Source of the DNA: Halobacteriales archaeon QS_4_69_225
Lineage (GTDB): Archaea > Halobacteriota > Halobacteria > Halobacteriales > Haloarculaceae
NCBI GenBank assembly: GCA_003020965.1
Contig: PXRL01000027.1
Coordinates: 1-64,000, forward strand
DNA length: 64,000 bases
Direction: 5' to 3'
The position numbers were made by a program, and so were the translations under genes. Under the pieces are notes generated by a model. It was not told where the DNA came from and ran no database searches. It saw nothing but the letters and a program-made list of their open reading frames with translations. Below are positions 8,763 through 15,882 of the stretch, piece after piece. Each line of letters starts with the position of its first letter. Positions within the stretch are counted from its first letter, which is position 1.

Positions 8763-9020
8763 TCACTCGTTGTCTGCCGGCCACCACACGACGGCGCGAC
8801 CGCCAACCTTCCACCGCTTCACACGATCACCATCTTCCAACTCTCGCAATCGCCGTAGCACCGTCCGCCGCGGTGCATCCGTCGTGTCCGCCAGCAGTTC
8901 GGCGGTCGCCACCGGCTTTTCGACCTCATTAAACGCCGATAGCACTTCATGATCGGTCAACTCGCGGGGCCGCCCGCCCGTCCCTTCGTTCATACCGTCC
9001 CAGTAGCCCACGTCAGTCAA
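8763..9020 (-). CDS. Winged-helix protein carried by the TnpB element
   Basis: 85 residues from the ATG at 9020; an ATG at 8993 (MNEGTGGRPREL) is an equally plausible start. A single wHTH domain: ELTDHEVLSAFNEVEKPVATAELLADT (helices 1-2), APRRTVLRRLRELEDGDRVKRW (recognition helix and strand), then a wing ending VGGRAVVWWPADNE. Proteins ending in this GGR-x-VWW pattern are frequent neighbours of haloarchaeal tnpB genes. It is divergent from tnpB across a 38-bp gap, so it could bind the shared promoter and control the element. That role is inferred from position. Confidence 0.75.
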   Translation of the reverse strand: MTDVGYWDGMNEGTGGRPRELTDHEVLSAFNEVEKPVATAELLADTTDAPRRTVLRRLRELEDGDRVKRWKVGGRAVVWWPADNE

Positions 9021-9058
9021 AAACGCTCGGAATACGCAGCATCATAGCGTTTATACTA

Positions 9059-10454
9059 TTGGCCTACGAAGGCCATAACACGACGACGGCGGCCCAATCC
9101 GAGGAAGAACGAACACGCACCAACACCTTTCACCTCGCCCCGCGCGAGAACTGGAAGCGGGTGTGTCTGATCGAACTCCTCGACTCCGCTGCCGCCCTCG
9201 TCAACATCGTCACCTACCACCGCCGCCAAGCCTACTTCGCCCCCGAGCGGACGCGGAACGACGTCTGGAACGCCGTCACCAGGACCGAGATTCGCAACCG
9301 CTTCCAGCCCGTCCTTGGCCGCGCCATCACCGACAAACTGCTCGACAAATGCGACGAAACGTGGGATGCGTTCTTTGCACAATTCGACGATTACTACGAT
9401 GGCGACCGCGAGGACAGACCCGGCGTTCCCAGCTACTGGAAAGAGGACGGAAACAGGGTGTTGAAAGCGGTCGTCCGCAACGACGCCTATACCGTCAAGT
9501 GGGGCAAGCGGTCGCGGATCGAGCTCGCGCTCGGTAGCGAACTAAAAGAAAAATACGGCATCCCTCTCAACCAGCGGATTCGTGTCCCCATCCGAGGGAA
9601 TCCGCAGTACGAGGGACATGGTGGCCGCTTGGAACTGGTGTACGACCGAGACGCTAACACGGGCCACGCCGTCCAGCGACGGGGACGCCGTGGCCGCCGT
9701 GGACGTCGGCGCCAACAACTTCGTCGCCGTCACCACGACCGACGGCCACCAGCGAGTGTTCCACGCCCGCCCGCTGTTCCGCCGCTTCCACGACTATACG
9801 GAACGTATCGCGGACTTGCAGTCGCAGCTCTCCAGCGACGAATACTCGAGTCGGCTAATCGAACAGCTGTACGACAAACGGCGGCGGCATCGAAACCACG
9901 CCCAGGACGCACTCGTTCGCCACCTTGCCGATCTGTTCGTGGAATGGGGCGTCGGAACGGTGTACGTCGGCAAGCTGGACGACGTGCGCGAGACGCACTG
10001 GTCGGCGCAGGTGAACGAGAAGACCGACCTATTTTGGGCGCACGGCCGGTTCCGCCGTCGGATGCAGACCGTGCTGGCGGGTGAGTGTGGAATTGCGGTT
10101 CGTGAGCGGTCGGAAACAGGAACGTCCTCACGATGTTCGCGGTGCGGTGAGAGCGACCACGTCGGCCGGAGTGGTGACGTATTCCAGTGCGGTTCGTGTG
10201 GATTCGAGGGCCACAGCGATGTGGTCGGCTCGGAGAATTTCCTGCAAGACATGATAGACGACCATGTTGATATTGCAGGGCCGATGGCTCGGCCCGCAGA
10301 CTCCCGAGAGAACACGACGGAGAGGGCACACTGCGAGGTGGCCCGCCTCGAGTGGGATGATCACCGGTGGCGACACTGGGGTCACTCGACCAAAGAGGAG
10401 CCTGCAACCCGGAGTACCCGAGAGGGAAATCTTGCCTCCGGGGTATCGGCATAG
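9059..10454 (+). pseudogene. tnpB: tnpB, RNA-guided endonuclease of IS1341 type, disrupted by a frameshift
   Basis: Two overlapping frames together give one TnpB. The first (from a TTG at 9059, to about 9,660) encodes the N-terminal wedge/recognition part ending IRVPIRGNPQYEGHGGRLELVYDR. The second, about 9,660-10,454, encodes the RuvC part. A single-base-type shift near 9,655-9,690 joins them. Catalytic features survive downstream: AVDVGANNF (first Asp), VYVGKLDDVRETHW (Glu), a four-Cys zinc finger (CSRCG and CGSCG) and HSDVVGS (second Asp). The C-terminal PMARP and LEWDDHRW segments are typical of haloarchaeal TnpB. A TATA-like TTTATACTA lies at about 9050-9058, so the annotated TTG start is doubtful and the 5' end may also be damaged. 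Confidence 0.85.
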
Positions 10455-10503
10455 CCGAATCACCCACGGAGGAATTCCACCCCTTCAGGGGTGGGAGGAA
10501 GTC
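10440..10503 (+). ncRNA. Candidate omega RNA (reRNA) 3' scaffold at the TnpB right end
   Basis: The tnpB 3' end runs into a conserved right end: CCACCCC-TTCA-GGGGTGG (10477-10494) then AGGAAGTC. In IS200/605 elements the TnpB guide RNA overlaps the 3' end of tnpB and the right end, and the guide is the sequence just outside the element. Here that would start near 10,503. The hairpin is seen; transcription and processing are inferred. Confidence 0.45.
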
Positions 10504-10554
10504 AACCCGGAGCCGCGAACGCACGCCTTATGTCCGCCCGGCCGAACGACCGGT

Positions 10555-11283
10555 ATGTCCCTCGAGGCCGACCTGGAGCGCGCCCGCGGGCTCTCGGTCG
10601 GCGAGCTGGCCGACGCCATCGAGACCATCGGCTTCGAGTGCACGCGCTGCGGCGCCTGCTGCAGGGCCGTCGAGGGCGACGACGGCCGCGAGGACCACAC
10701 CGCCACCGTCTTTCCGGACGAGGTCCGCGACCTGCAAGAGGCCGGCGACGAACCGTACGACTGGCGGGACGTCGCCCGGCCGATGCCGTACGGGCTGGCC
10801 GAAGGCGGCGACGGCCCCGAGGGCGAGACCTTCGAGTGGGCGCTGCAGACTGACGCCTGCGGCGACTGCGCGTTCTACCGGGAGCGGGAGTCGCGGAGCG
10901 ACTCCGAGGGGTCCAGCGGCGGCGAGCCGCGAGACGACGACGGCACCGGCGTCTGCACCGTCCACGGCGACCGGCCGCTCATCTGCCGAACCTACCCGTT
11001 CAGCGTCGTACTGGACGGCGAGACGGCCGCCGCACGGCCGACCGGCGAGGCCGTCGACCGCGAGGGACCGGTCCGCGCCCACGAGTGCGAGGGGCTCGGC
11101 CGCGACATCGCCCGCGAGGACGCCAAGGAGCTGGCGGCGGCGCTCAAGGAACGCGCCGTCCGGGAACTCGAGGAGGCCATCGCGGTCCGCGAGGGCTACG
11201 AACCGACCGACGCCGAGGGGGTCGTCGTTCACGACTCCGAGGGCCAGAAGCGCCCCGACGGCACCCCGCTGGACGGTCGGTAG
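10555..11283 (+). CDS. YkgJ-family cysteine cluster protein with palindrome-derived loop
   Basis: 242 residues from the ATG at 10555; the longer upstream frame would enter the transposon end. The N-terminal FECTRCGACCRAVEG carries the C-x2-C-x2-CC cluster typical of YkgJ/Fe-S or zinc cluster proteins. Further Cys pairs follow in ACGDCAFY, and then CTVHGDRPLICRTYPFSV. Between them sits a Ser/Glu/Arg-rich loop encoded by nucleotide palindromes (GGAGTCG/CGACTCC at about 10,887-10,906). The C-terminal half is helical and acidic. The biochemical role of the family is unclear; metal or Fe-S binding is likely. Confidence 0.85.
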   Translation: MSLEADLERARGLSVGELADAIETIGFECTRCGACCRAVEGDDGREDHTATVFPDEVRDLQEAGDEPYDWRDVARPMPYGLAEGGDGPEGETFEWALQTDACGDCAFYRERESRSDSEGSSGGEPRDDDGTGVCTVHGDRPLICRTYPFSVVLDGETAAARPTGEAVDREGPVRAHECEGLGRDIAREDAKELAAALKERAVRELEEAIAVREGYEPTDAEGVVVHDSEGQKRPDGTPLDGR

Positions 11284-11322
11284 CTTCTATACCCGGGCCG
11301 CGCAAGTCCCGGCAGACGCTCT

Positions 11323-11700
11323 ATGGAAATCTCAGATAAGCTCCTGTGTCTGTTCAGCGCCGAAATCGAAGAGAAGGACGACCGGTTCGTCGTCGAGGTC
11401 CCTCGCCGGGAGGTCGAAACCGGGTCGCTGGCGGCCGACGAGACGTACCGCGTCGCCCTGGTCGCCGGCGCCGACACGGGCTCGACCGACGCCGAACCGA
11501 GCGACGAACCGCAGCCACCCGTCGAGGCCAGCGAGATACGCTACGTCGAAATCGAGGACCTCGGCAAGCAGGGCGACGGCATCGCCCGCGTCGAGCGCGG
11601 CTACGTCATCATCGTCCCCGGCGGCGAGGTCGGCGAGCGCGTCAAGGTCGAGATCTCCGAGGTGAAATCCAACTTCGCCGTCGGCGAAATCATCGAATAG
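11323..11700 (+). CDS. TRAM-domain protein
   Basis: 125 residues. The C-terminal 60 residues form a TRAM OB-like barrel (VEIEDLGKQGDGIARVERGYVIIVPG, then GERVKVEISEVKSNFAVGEII), an RNA-binding module also found in tRNA-modifying enzymes. The N-terminal part (MEISDKLLCLFSAEIEEKDDRFVVEVPRR split by a short strand) is shared by haloarchaeal TRAM proteins of this size. An acidic Pro-rich linker separates the two. Stand-alone archaeal TRAM proteins have been proposed as RNA chaperones, comparable to bacterial cold-shock proteins. The gene lies 39 bp after the YkgJ gene, perhaps in one transcript, and is followed 4 bp later by a T-run and hairpin. Confidence 0.88.
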   Translation: MEISDKLLCLFSAEIEEKDDRFVVEVPRREVETGSLAADETYRVALVAGADTGSTDAEPSDEPQPPVEASEIRYVEIEDLGKQGDGIARVERGYVIIVPGGEVGERVKVEISEVKSNFAVGEIIE

Positions 11701-12012
11701 AACCTTTTTGCACGCTCGGCGCGGCTTCGCCGCGCCTCGCGGCAAAAACGTTCATGAAAAAGACACTGCGAGCCTCCTGCCGCGGCGCTTCGCGCCGCGT
11801 TAGTCGGCTCTTGGTCCCGCGCCTCACTATCGCTCGGCGCGGTGAACCGCTCGCTCACTTCGTTCGCTCGCGGATGCTTGCACCTGCGTCACGGCCACCC
11901 GGGGCTCCGTTTCGTCCCCGTACCAGTCGGCCACGTGCTACGACTGACCGGGCCAGCGATCAGGACCGAAACCGCAGGACAGCGCGGTGTTGGCCGACCG
12001 TACCAAATCGCC
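11701..12012. repeat. Palindrome-rich intergenic element (copy 2)
   Basis: This region has no supported gene. A hairpin at 11705-11748 has outer arms TTTTTGC and GCAAAAA and inner arms GGCGCGG and CCGCGCC around a CTTCG loop. GCGGCGC/GCGCCGC (about 11,781-11,798) runs into GCGTTAGTCG at 11797-11806, and CGCTCACTTCGTTCGCTCG lies near 11,852-11,870. The arrangement repeats that at 7547-7699 with a different inner palindrome. It starts 4 bp after the TRAM gene stop, so the T-run is a likely terminator. Confidence 0.7.
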
Positions 12013-12020
12013 TTTTATGA
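12013..12020 (+). promoter_or_regulatory. TATA box of the DUF7123-like gene
   Basis: TTTTATGA is centred about 24 bp before the ATG at 12041, consistent with a leaderless transcript starting at or next to the start codon. Confidence 0.65.
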
Positions 12021-12040
12021 ACTAACCCCATCGAAGAACC

Positions 12041-12283
12041 ATGAGCGCGACAGCATCGACCGGGGTGGCCGACCTCAGCGACAAACAGCGACGCATCCTC
12101 GCGTACCTCCGGGAGAACGGCCGGATGAAGACCTACTTCAAGTCCCGGCTCATCGGCGAGGAACTCGACCTCTCGGCGAAGGAAGTCGGCACGAACATGC
12201 CGGCCATCTGCGAAGGAGAGTTCGACGTCGACGTCGAGAAGTGGGGCTACTCCTCGGGGACGACCTGGAAGGTCACGATCTAA
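12041..12283 (+). CDS. Small haloarchaeal wHTH-like protein (DUF7123-like)
   Basis: 80 residues. The sequence LSDKQRRILAYLRENGRMKTYFKSRLIGEELDL looks like the first two helices of a winged helix, followed by SAKEVGTNMPAICEGEFDVDVEKWGYSSGTTWKVTI, a recognition helix and wing. I recognise it as a conserved small haloarchaeal family (DUF7123); the assignment is from memory of the pattern. Function is unknown; DNA binding is plausible from the fold. It has its own TATA box and no co-directional partner. Confidence 0.8.
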   Translation: MSATASTGVADLSDKQRRILAYLRENGRMKTYFKSRLIGEELDLSAKEVGTNMPAICEGEFDVDVEKWGYSSGTTWKVTI

Positions 12284-12327
12284 TTTGAACGGTCGACGAC
12301 GGCCGGGCCGTGCCCGCCGTCCCGTAG

Positions 12328-12864
12328 TCAGTCCGCACGCCACTCCGATTCGAGCAGGCCGTACGTGATCCGGTCGACGTACTCGCCGTCGACGTAGTAG
12401 TGTTCGCGGCGGCAGCCCTCCCGGACGAATCCGAGTTTCTCCAGCGTCGCCCGCGAGGCATCGTTGTCCGCCCGCGCGCTGGCGCCGATTCGGTGGAGCC
12501 GCCGCTCGTCGAAGCCGTACTCGACGAGCCGGCCGACGGCGTCCGTGCCGTACCCCTTCCCTTGGGCCTCCGGGACGAACCAGGCCGCGACGAGCGCGCG
12601 TCCGGAGTCGGCCTCGATCATGAACATCGACACCAGCCCGACGGGGTCGCCGTCGACGCACGCCAGCAGGCCGAGGCCGTCGCTGTCGTCGCTCATGTAC
12701 CCCTCGACGTCCTCGCGGGCCTCGGCGACGGCGTGGGGACGCGACCGAGGGAGCCACGGCCTGACCGCGGGGTCGTTGCGGCCGCGCGCAATGAACTCGG
12801 CGTCTGCTTCGACGACCGTGTGGAGGTCGACCTTCTCTCCGTGCAAGAATGGTGGACCGGGCAT
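12328..12864 (-). CDS. GNAT-family N-acetyltransferase (RimJ/RimL-like)
   Basis: 178 residues. The GNAT core is visible: ACVDGDPVGLVSMFMI (beta-strand 2-3), AAWFVPEAQGKGYGTDAVGRLVEYGFDE, which carries the Q-x-x-G-x-G/A acetyl-CoA pyrophosphate loop as QGKGYG, then LHRIGASARADNDASRATLEKLGFVREGCRREHYYVDGEY. The N-terminal FLHGEKVDLHTVVEADAEFIARGRNDPAV matches the RimJ/RimL subgroup that acetylates protein N-termini or small amines. The substrate is not determinable. It is convergent with the DUF7123-like gene and lies 66 bp downstream of the two-domain wHTH gene on the same strand. Confidence 0.87.
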   Translation of the reverse strand: MPGPPFLHGEKVDLHTVVEADAEFIARGRNDPAVRPWLPRSRPHAVAEAREDVEGYMSDDSDGLGLLACVDGDPVGLVSMFMIEADSGRALVAAWFVPEAQGKGYGTDAVGRLVEYGFDERRLHRIGASARADNDASRATLEKLGFVREGCRREHYYVDGEYVDRITYGLLESEWRAD

Positions 12865-12930
12865 GCCGGAGCCTCGGCGCCGGACGAAAAGTGCCTTCCG
12901 CCGGCGTGAGAGCCGGGTACAGGGGCCGCC

Positions 12931-13530
12931 TCAGGGGTCGTACGCGACGAGGTCGTCGGCCTCGCCGGCGACGGTGACGGCCGCGGGTCCGAAGGAGTCG
13001 GCGTACCGGACGACGAGGGTCAACAGCGTCTCCGGTCGCTCGACGGCGTAGCCGTCGGCCCGCGAGAGCAGCCCCGTCGACTCCAGTTCGGCGGCGTACT
13101 TCGACACCGTCGACCGGGAGACGTCCGCGGCCGCCGCGAGGTCGCCGCCCGTCGCCGACGGGTCCCGCAGGAGCGCGATGAGCATCCGCCGGGGCGTCTC
13201 CCGGCGGAGGTACCCCAGCGCCCGCTGCTCGAAGTCCGAGAATCGCCCGGCCGGGAAGTAGCGCCGGTAGTCGCCGTCCTCGCGGTCGACGACGACGTCG
13301 TCGGCGGCCAGCCGGCGGAGGTGGTGCTGGGTCTCGCCGGTGCCGAGCTGGAGGTCGTCCCGGAGCTTCGAGAAGTGCGCCCCAGGCGTCGCCGCGAGGT
13401 AGCCGACGATGGCGTCGCGGACGCCGGCGTCGCTGTCGGCCGCCGACAGCCCCACCAGCGGGGTCGAGGCGCCGAGCGCCGCGAAGCGCTTCAGCGTCGC
13501 CCGTTTGTTCTCGTCGACGCCGTCGGTCAT
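12931..13530 (-). CDS. Two-domain winged-helix regulator with Tat-like N-terminus
   Basis: 199 residues. Two wHTH modules: residues about 35-95 (DAIVGYLAATPGAHFSKLRDDLQL, then TGETQHHLRRLAADDVVVDRE) and about 105-170 (RRETPRRMLIALLRDPSATGGDLAAAADV, then SRSTVSKYAAELESTGLL). The start NKRATLKRFAALGASTPLVGLSAA resembles a Tat signal but has K-R in place of R-R and the following domains are DNA-binding, so it may be a membrane anchor or a chance resemblance. Haloarchaeal regulators with this layout are known but their targets are not. The stop is 66 bp from the GNAT gene. Confidence 0.8.
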   Translation of the reverse strand: MTDGVDENKRATLKRFAALGASTPLVGLSAADSDAGVRDAIVGYLAATPGAHFSKLRDDLQLGTGETQHHLRRLAADDVVVDREDGDYRRYFPAGRFSDFEQRALGYLRRETPRRMLIALLRDPSATGGDLAAAADVSRSTVSKYAAELESTGLLSRADGYAVERPETLLTLVVRYADSFGPAAVTVAGEADDLVAYDP

Positions 13531-13586
13531 CGGTTGTGGTTGGCGGCTTCCCCGGTTAACCCCTTCGCCACGTTTGTCAGGGGCTT

Positions 13587-14819
13587 TTAGTTCGTCTCGG
13601 TCTCGGCGTCGCCGTCGGCGTCCTCGGCGTTGTCGCCCGTCTGCGTCGTGCTCCCGGTTCCCACGTCGTCGCCCGCCCCCGTCGTGCTTCCGGTGCCGAC
13701 GTCGCTGCCGCCGGGCACCTCCTGGTCCATCTCTGCGATCACCTCGTCGGGGTCTTTGATGTCGGCCGGGTCGGCGCCCTCCTTGATTGCCTGGGCCTCC
13801 TGTTCCATCTGCTCGACGTCCATCTCCGTTTCCTCTTCGATCTGTCCGAGAATCTCCTCGATGTCGTCGAGCCCGAGCATCTCACGGGTTTCGGTGTCGA
13901 ACTCCAGGCTCTCCAGCAGCTCGCCGTCGGTGGCGACGTCGCTGCCGGTGAGGTGCTGGCCGTACCGGCTCAGCAGCGACGTCAGCTCCTGCGGCAGGAC
14001 GAACGTCGTCGACTCGCCCTGGCCGATCTCCTCCAGCGTCTCCATGCCGCGTTCGATGATGGCCCGCTCGCCCATCGACTCGGCGGACTTCGCCCGCAGC
14101 ACCGTCGAGATGGCGTCACCCTGCGCCTCGAGGATCTGGCTCTGCTTTTCTCCCTGCGCGCGGATGATGTTGGACTGCTTGTCACCTTCGGCGGTCTCGA
14201 CGGCGCTGCGCCGTTCGCCCTGCGCCTCCAGGATCATCGCCCGCCGCTTTCGCTCGGCGGAGGTCTGTTGCTCCATGGCCTGCTGGACGTCCTTGCTCGG
14301 GTTGACCTCGCGGACCTCGACGCTCTCGACCCGGATGCCCCACTCGTCGGTCGGCTCGTCCAGCTCCCGACGGATGTGGGAGTTGATCTCCTGGCGCTTA
14401 TTCAGCGTGTCGTCCAGCTCCATGTCGCCCAGCACCGCCCGCAGCGTCGTCTGGGCGAGGTTCGAGACGGCCTTCTTGTAGTCTTCGACCTCGAGGAACG
14501 CCTTCCGGGCGTCCATCACCTTGATGTAGACGACGGCGTCGGCCGTCACCGGCGAGTTGTCGCGGGTGATGGCCTCCTGCCGCGGCACGTCCAGCGTCTG
14601 GGTCCGCATGTCGAAGGTGTACGTGCGGGCGACGAACGGGGGGATGAAGTTGATGCCCGGTTCGAGCAGCCGCCGGTACTCGCCGAACACCGTCAGCGCT
14701 CGCTTCTCGTAGGCGTTGACGATCTCGACGGCCTGGTACACCGCCACCACCGCGATGGCGAGCAACAGCAGCGCGACGGCCGGCAGGATCGTCCCACCGA
14801 GCTGGAGGGGCACGAACAT
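13587..14819 (-). CDS. SPFH/stomatin-like membrane protein
   Basis: 410 residues. One N-terminal transmembrane helix (ILPAVALLLLAIAVVAVYQAV) leads into an SPFH/PHB domain: VNAYEKRALTVFGEYRRLLEPGINFIPPFV, MRTQTLDVPRQEAITRDNSPVTADAVVYIKV, and the coiled-coil segment rich in Glu/Ala/Gln (SAERKRRAMILEAQGERRSA onward). The C-terminus is a long acidic tail ending in repeats of VGTGSTT-type sequence. Stomatins organise membrane microdomains and usually pair with an NfeD protein, as here: nfeD lies upstream on the same strand, 116 bp away. The pair is thought to support membrane protein quality control. Confidence 0.92.
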   Translation of the reverse strand: MFVPLQLGGTILPAVALLLLAIAVVAVYQAVEIVNAYEKRALTVFGEYRRLLEPGINFIPPFVARTYTFDMRTQTLDVPRQEAITRDNSPVTADAVVYIKVMDARKAFLEVEDYKKAVSNLAQTTLRAVLGDMELDDTLNKRQEINSHIRRELDEPTDEWGIRVESVEVREVNPSKDVQQAMEQQTSAERKRRAMILEAQGERRSAVETAEGDKQSNIIRAQGEKQSQILEAQGDAISTVLRAKSAESMGERAIIERGMETLEEIGQGESTTFVLPQELTSLLSRYGQHLTGSDVATDGELLESLEFDTETREMLGLDDIEEILGQIEEETEMDVEQMEQEAQAIKEGADPADIKDPDEVIAEMDQEVPGGSDVGTGSTTGAGDDVGTGSTTQTGDNAEDADGDAETETN

Positions 14820-14935
14820 GCGATAGTCTTCGGTCGAGCGCCTGATAAGCGTTCGCCCGCGCCCGCGAGCGACGCCGCCTCCAGGTTGCGCCGTCGCAGT
14901 CGGGCGGGGTCGCCGCCTCGAGGGGGGTCGCCGCC

Positions 14936-15526
14936 TCAGGCGGGTTCGCCGTCGCCTTCCGTCTCGCGGTCCTCGCGCTCGCGCTCCCGGTCGGCCGCCA
15001 GCTCGCGGTCGATGTCGTCCTCGAAGGCCGACATCGACTGGACGGTGACGACGTTGCCGCCGCCGGGGTCGACCACCATCACCTTCTCGCCCTCCGGAAT
15101 CTCGCCGTCGAAGGCCCGCGCCCGGTAGTGGGGGTTGAAGCCGCCCTCGTCGAGTTTCACCTCGCCGCCTGCGTCGGTGACCCGCTCGGTGACCCGGCCG
15201 GTCTTGCCCTTCAGCGACGCCGAGTCGGACGTCCGGCCGGATCCCGTCCCGCCGTAGAAGTCGAACTGCCGGTAGACGTAGAGGGCGCCGCCGCCGGCCG
15301 CCAGCACCACCGCCGCCAGCACGAGCGGCAACAGCACCGCCGGGAGGAGCGGCCCGACGGCGAGTCCGACCAGCCCCGCCGACAGCAGCGCGATTCCGAT
15401 GACGATGAAGTTGGCTCCGGGGGCGAACGCCTCGAGGATCGTCAGGCCCACCCCGAGGATGACGAGCAAAAACGGTACGGAGAGCCCGAACAGCTCCGGG
15501 CCAGTCTGTGCGAGGACGTCCATCAT
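14936..15526 (-). CDS. NfeD-family membrane protein (stomatin partner)
   Basis: 196 residues. Three or four hydrophobic helices (FGLSVPFLLVILGVGLTILEAF, ANFIVIGIALLSAGLVGLAVG, LLPAVLLPLVLAAVVLAAGGGALYVY) precede a C-terminal OB-fold NfeD domain (SLKGKTGRVTERVTDAGGEVKLDEG, then EKVMVVDPGGGNVVTV). The charged tail after residue 170 is rich in Asp, Glu and Arg. It is the short NfeD form without the ClpP-like protease domain. Its position just upstream of the SPFH gene is the usual operon arrangement. Confidence 0.9.
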   Translation of the reverse strand: MMDVLAQTGPELFGLSVPFLLVILGVGLTILEAFAPGANFIVIGIALLSAGLVGLAVGPLLPAVLLPLVLAAVVLAAGGGALYVYRQFDFYGGTGSGRTSDSASLKGKTGRVTERVTDAGGEVKLDEGGFNPHYRARAFDGEIPEGEKVMVVDPGGGNVVTVQSMSAFEDDIDRELAADREREREDRETEGDGEPA

Positions 15527-15572
15527 GTCCGACGGTACGGGGCCGCGCCCGATAATAGTTCGGCCAGCCGGG

Positions 15573-15818
15573 TCATCCGGCAGCCAGCCGGAAGACGACG
15601 AACAGCGTGAACGCGACCCCGAGGAGAACGAAGACGACGCCCTCCAGCGACGGGTCGCCGGGCTCTATCGTCTCGTCCGTCGGCGGATCCGCGGCCTCGC
15701 CGTCGCGGTCGGCGGACTCGCCCGGGGTGGCGTCGGCGTCGGCGTCGCCGTCGTCCTCGAACTCCGACAGCGGAAACCGCCACTCCTCCTCGCCGTCGCC
15801 GGCGTCGTGGTCGGCCAT
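15573..15818 (-). CDS. Small acidic single-pass membrane protein
   Basis: 81 residues. About 55 acidic, Asp/Glu-rich residues beginning MADHDAGDGEEEWRFPLSEFEDDG are followed by one C-terminal helix (LEGVVFVLLGVAFTLFVVFRLAAG). The WRFPLSEFE segment is conserved-looking and resembles haloarchaeal small proteins grouped as DUF7312; I am not certain of the family. It is upstream of nfeD on the same strand (46 bp apart) and downstream of metG is not, since metG reads the same way from further upstream with a 64-bp gap. It could be a third member of the SPFH/NfeD unit. Confidence 0.7.
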   Translation of the reverse strand: MADHDAGDGEEEWRFPLSEFEDDGDADADATPGESADRDGEAADPPTDETIEPGDPSLEGVVFVLLGVAFTLFVVFRLAAG

Positions 15819-15882
15819 ACCGGCCGTACGACGCGTGTCCGCAAAGGCGTGTTGGGTTGTATTGGGCCCCCGGCGCGGTCGA

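Larger units (their letters stand above)
8670..10503 (+). mobile_element. IS200/IS605-family (IS1341-type) TnpB element with accessory wHTH gene
   Basis: Bounded by a left imperfect hairpin at 8680-8698 (CCCACTCC-TTCG loop region-GGGTGGG) and a right hairpin at 10477-10494 (CCACCCC-TTCA-GGGGTGG) followed by AGGAAGTC, as in haloarchaeal tnpB elements. Inside are a divergent winged-helix gene and a frameshifted tnpB. There is no tnpA, so the element would need a transposase in trans. The exact ends cannot be fixed without an empty-site comparison; no target duplication is expected for this family. Confidence 0.75.

Noticed and set aside
9640..9700. Programmed frameshift in tnpB
   Set aside because: No clear slippery heptamer or downstream structure is seen, the start codon also looks poor, and TnpB genes are not known to need frameshifting. 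A disabling mutation is more likely.
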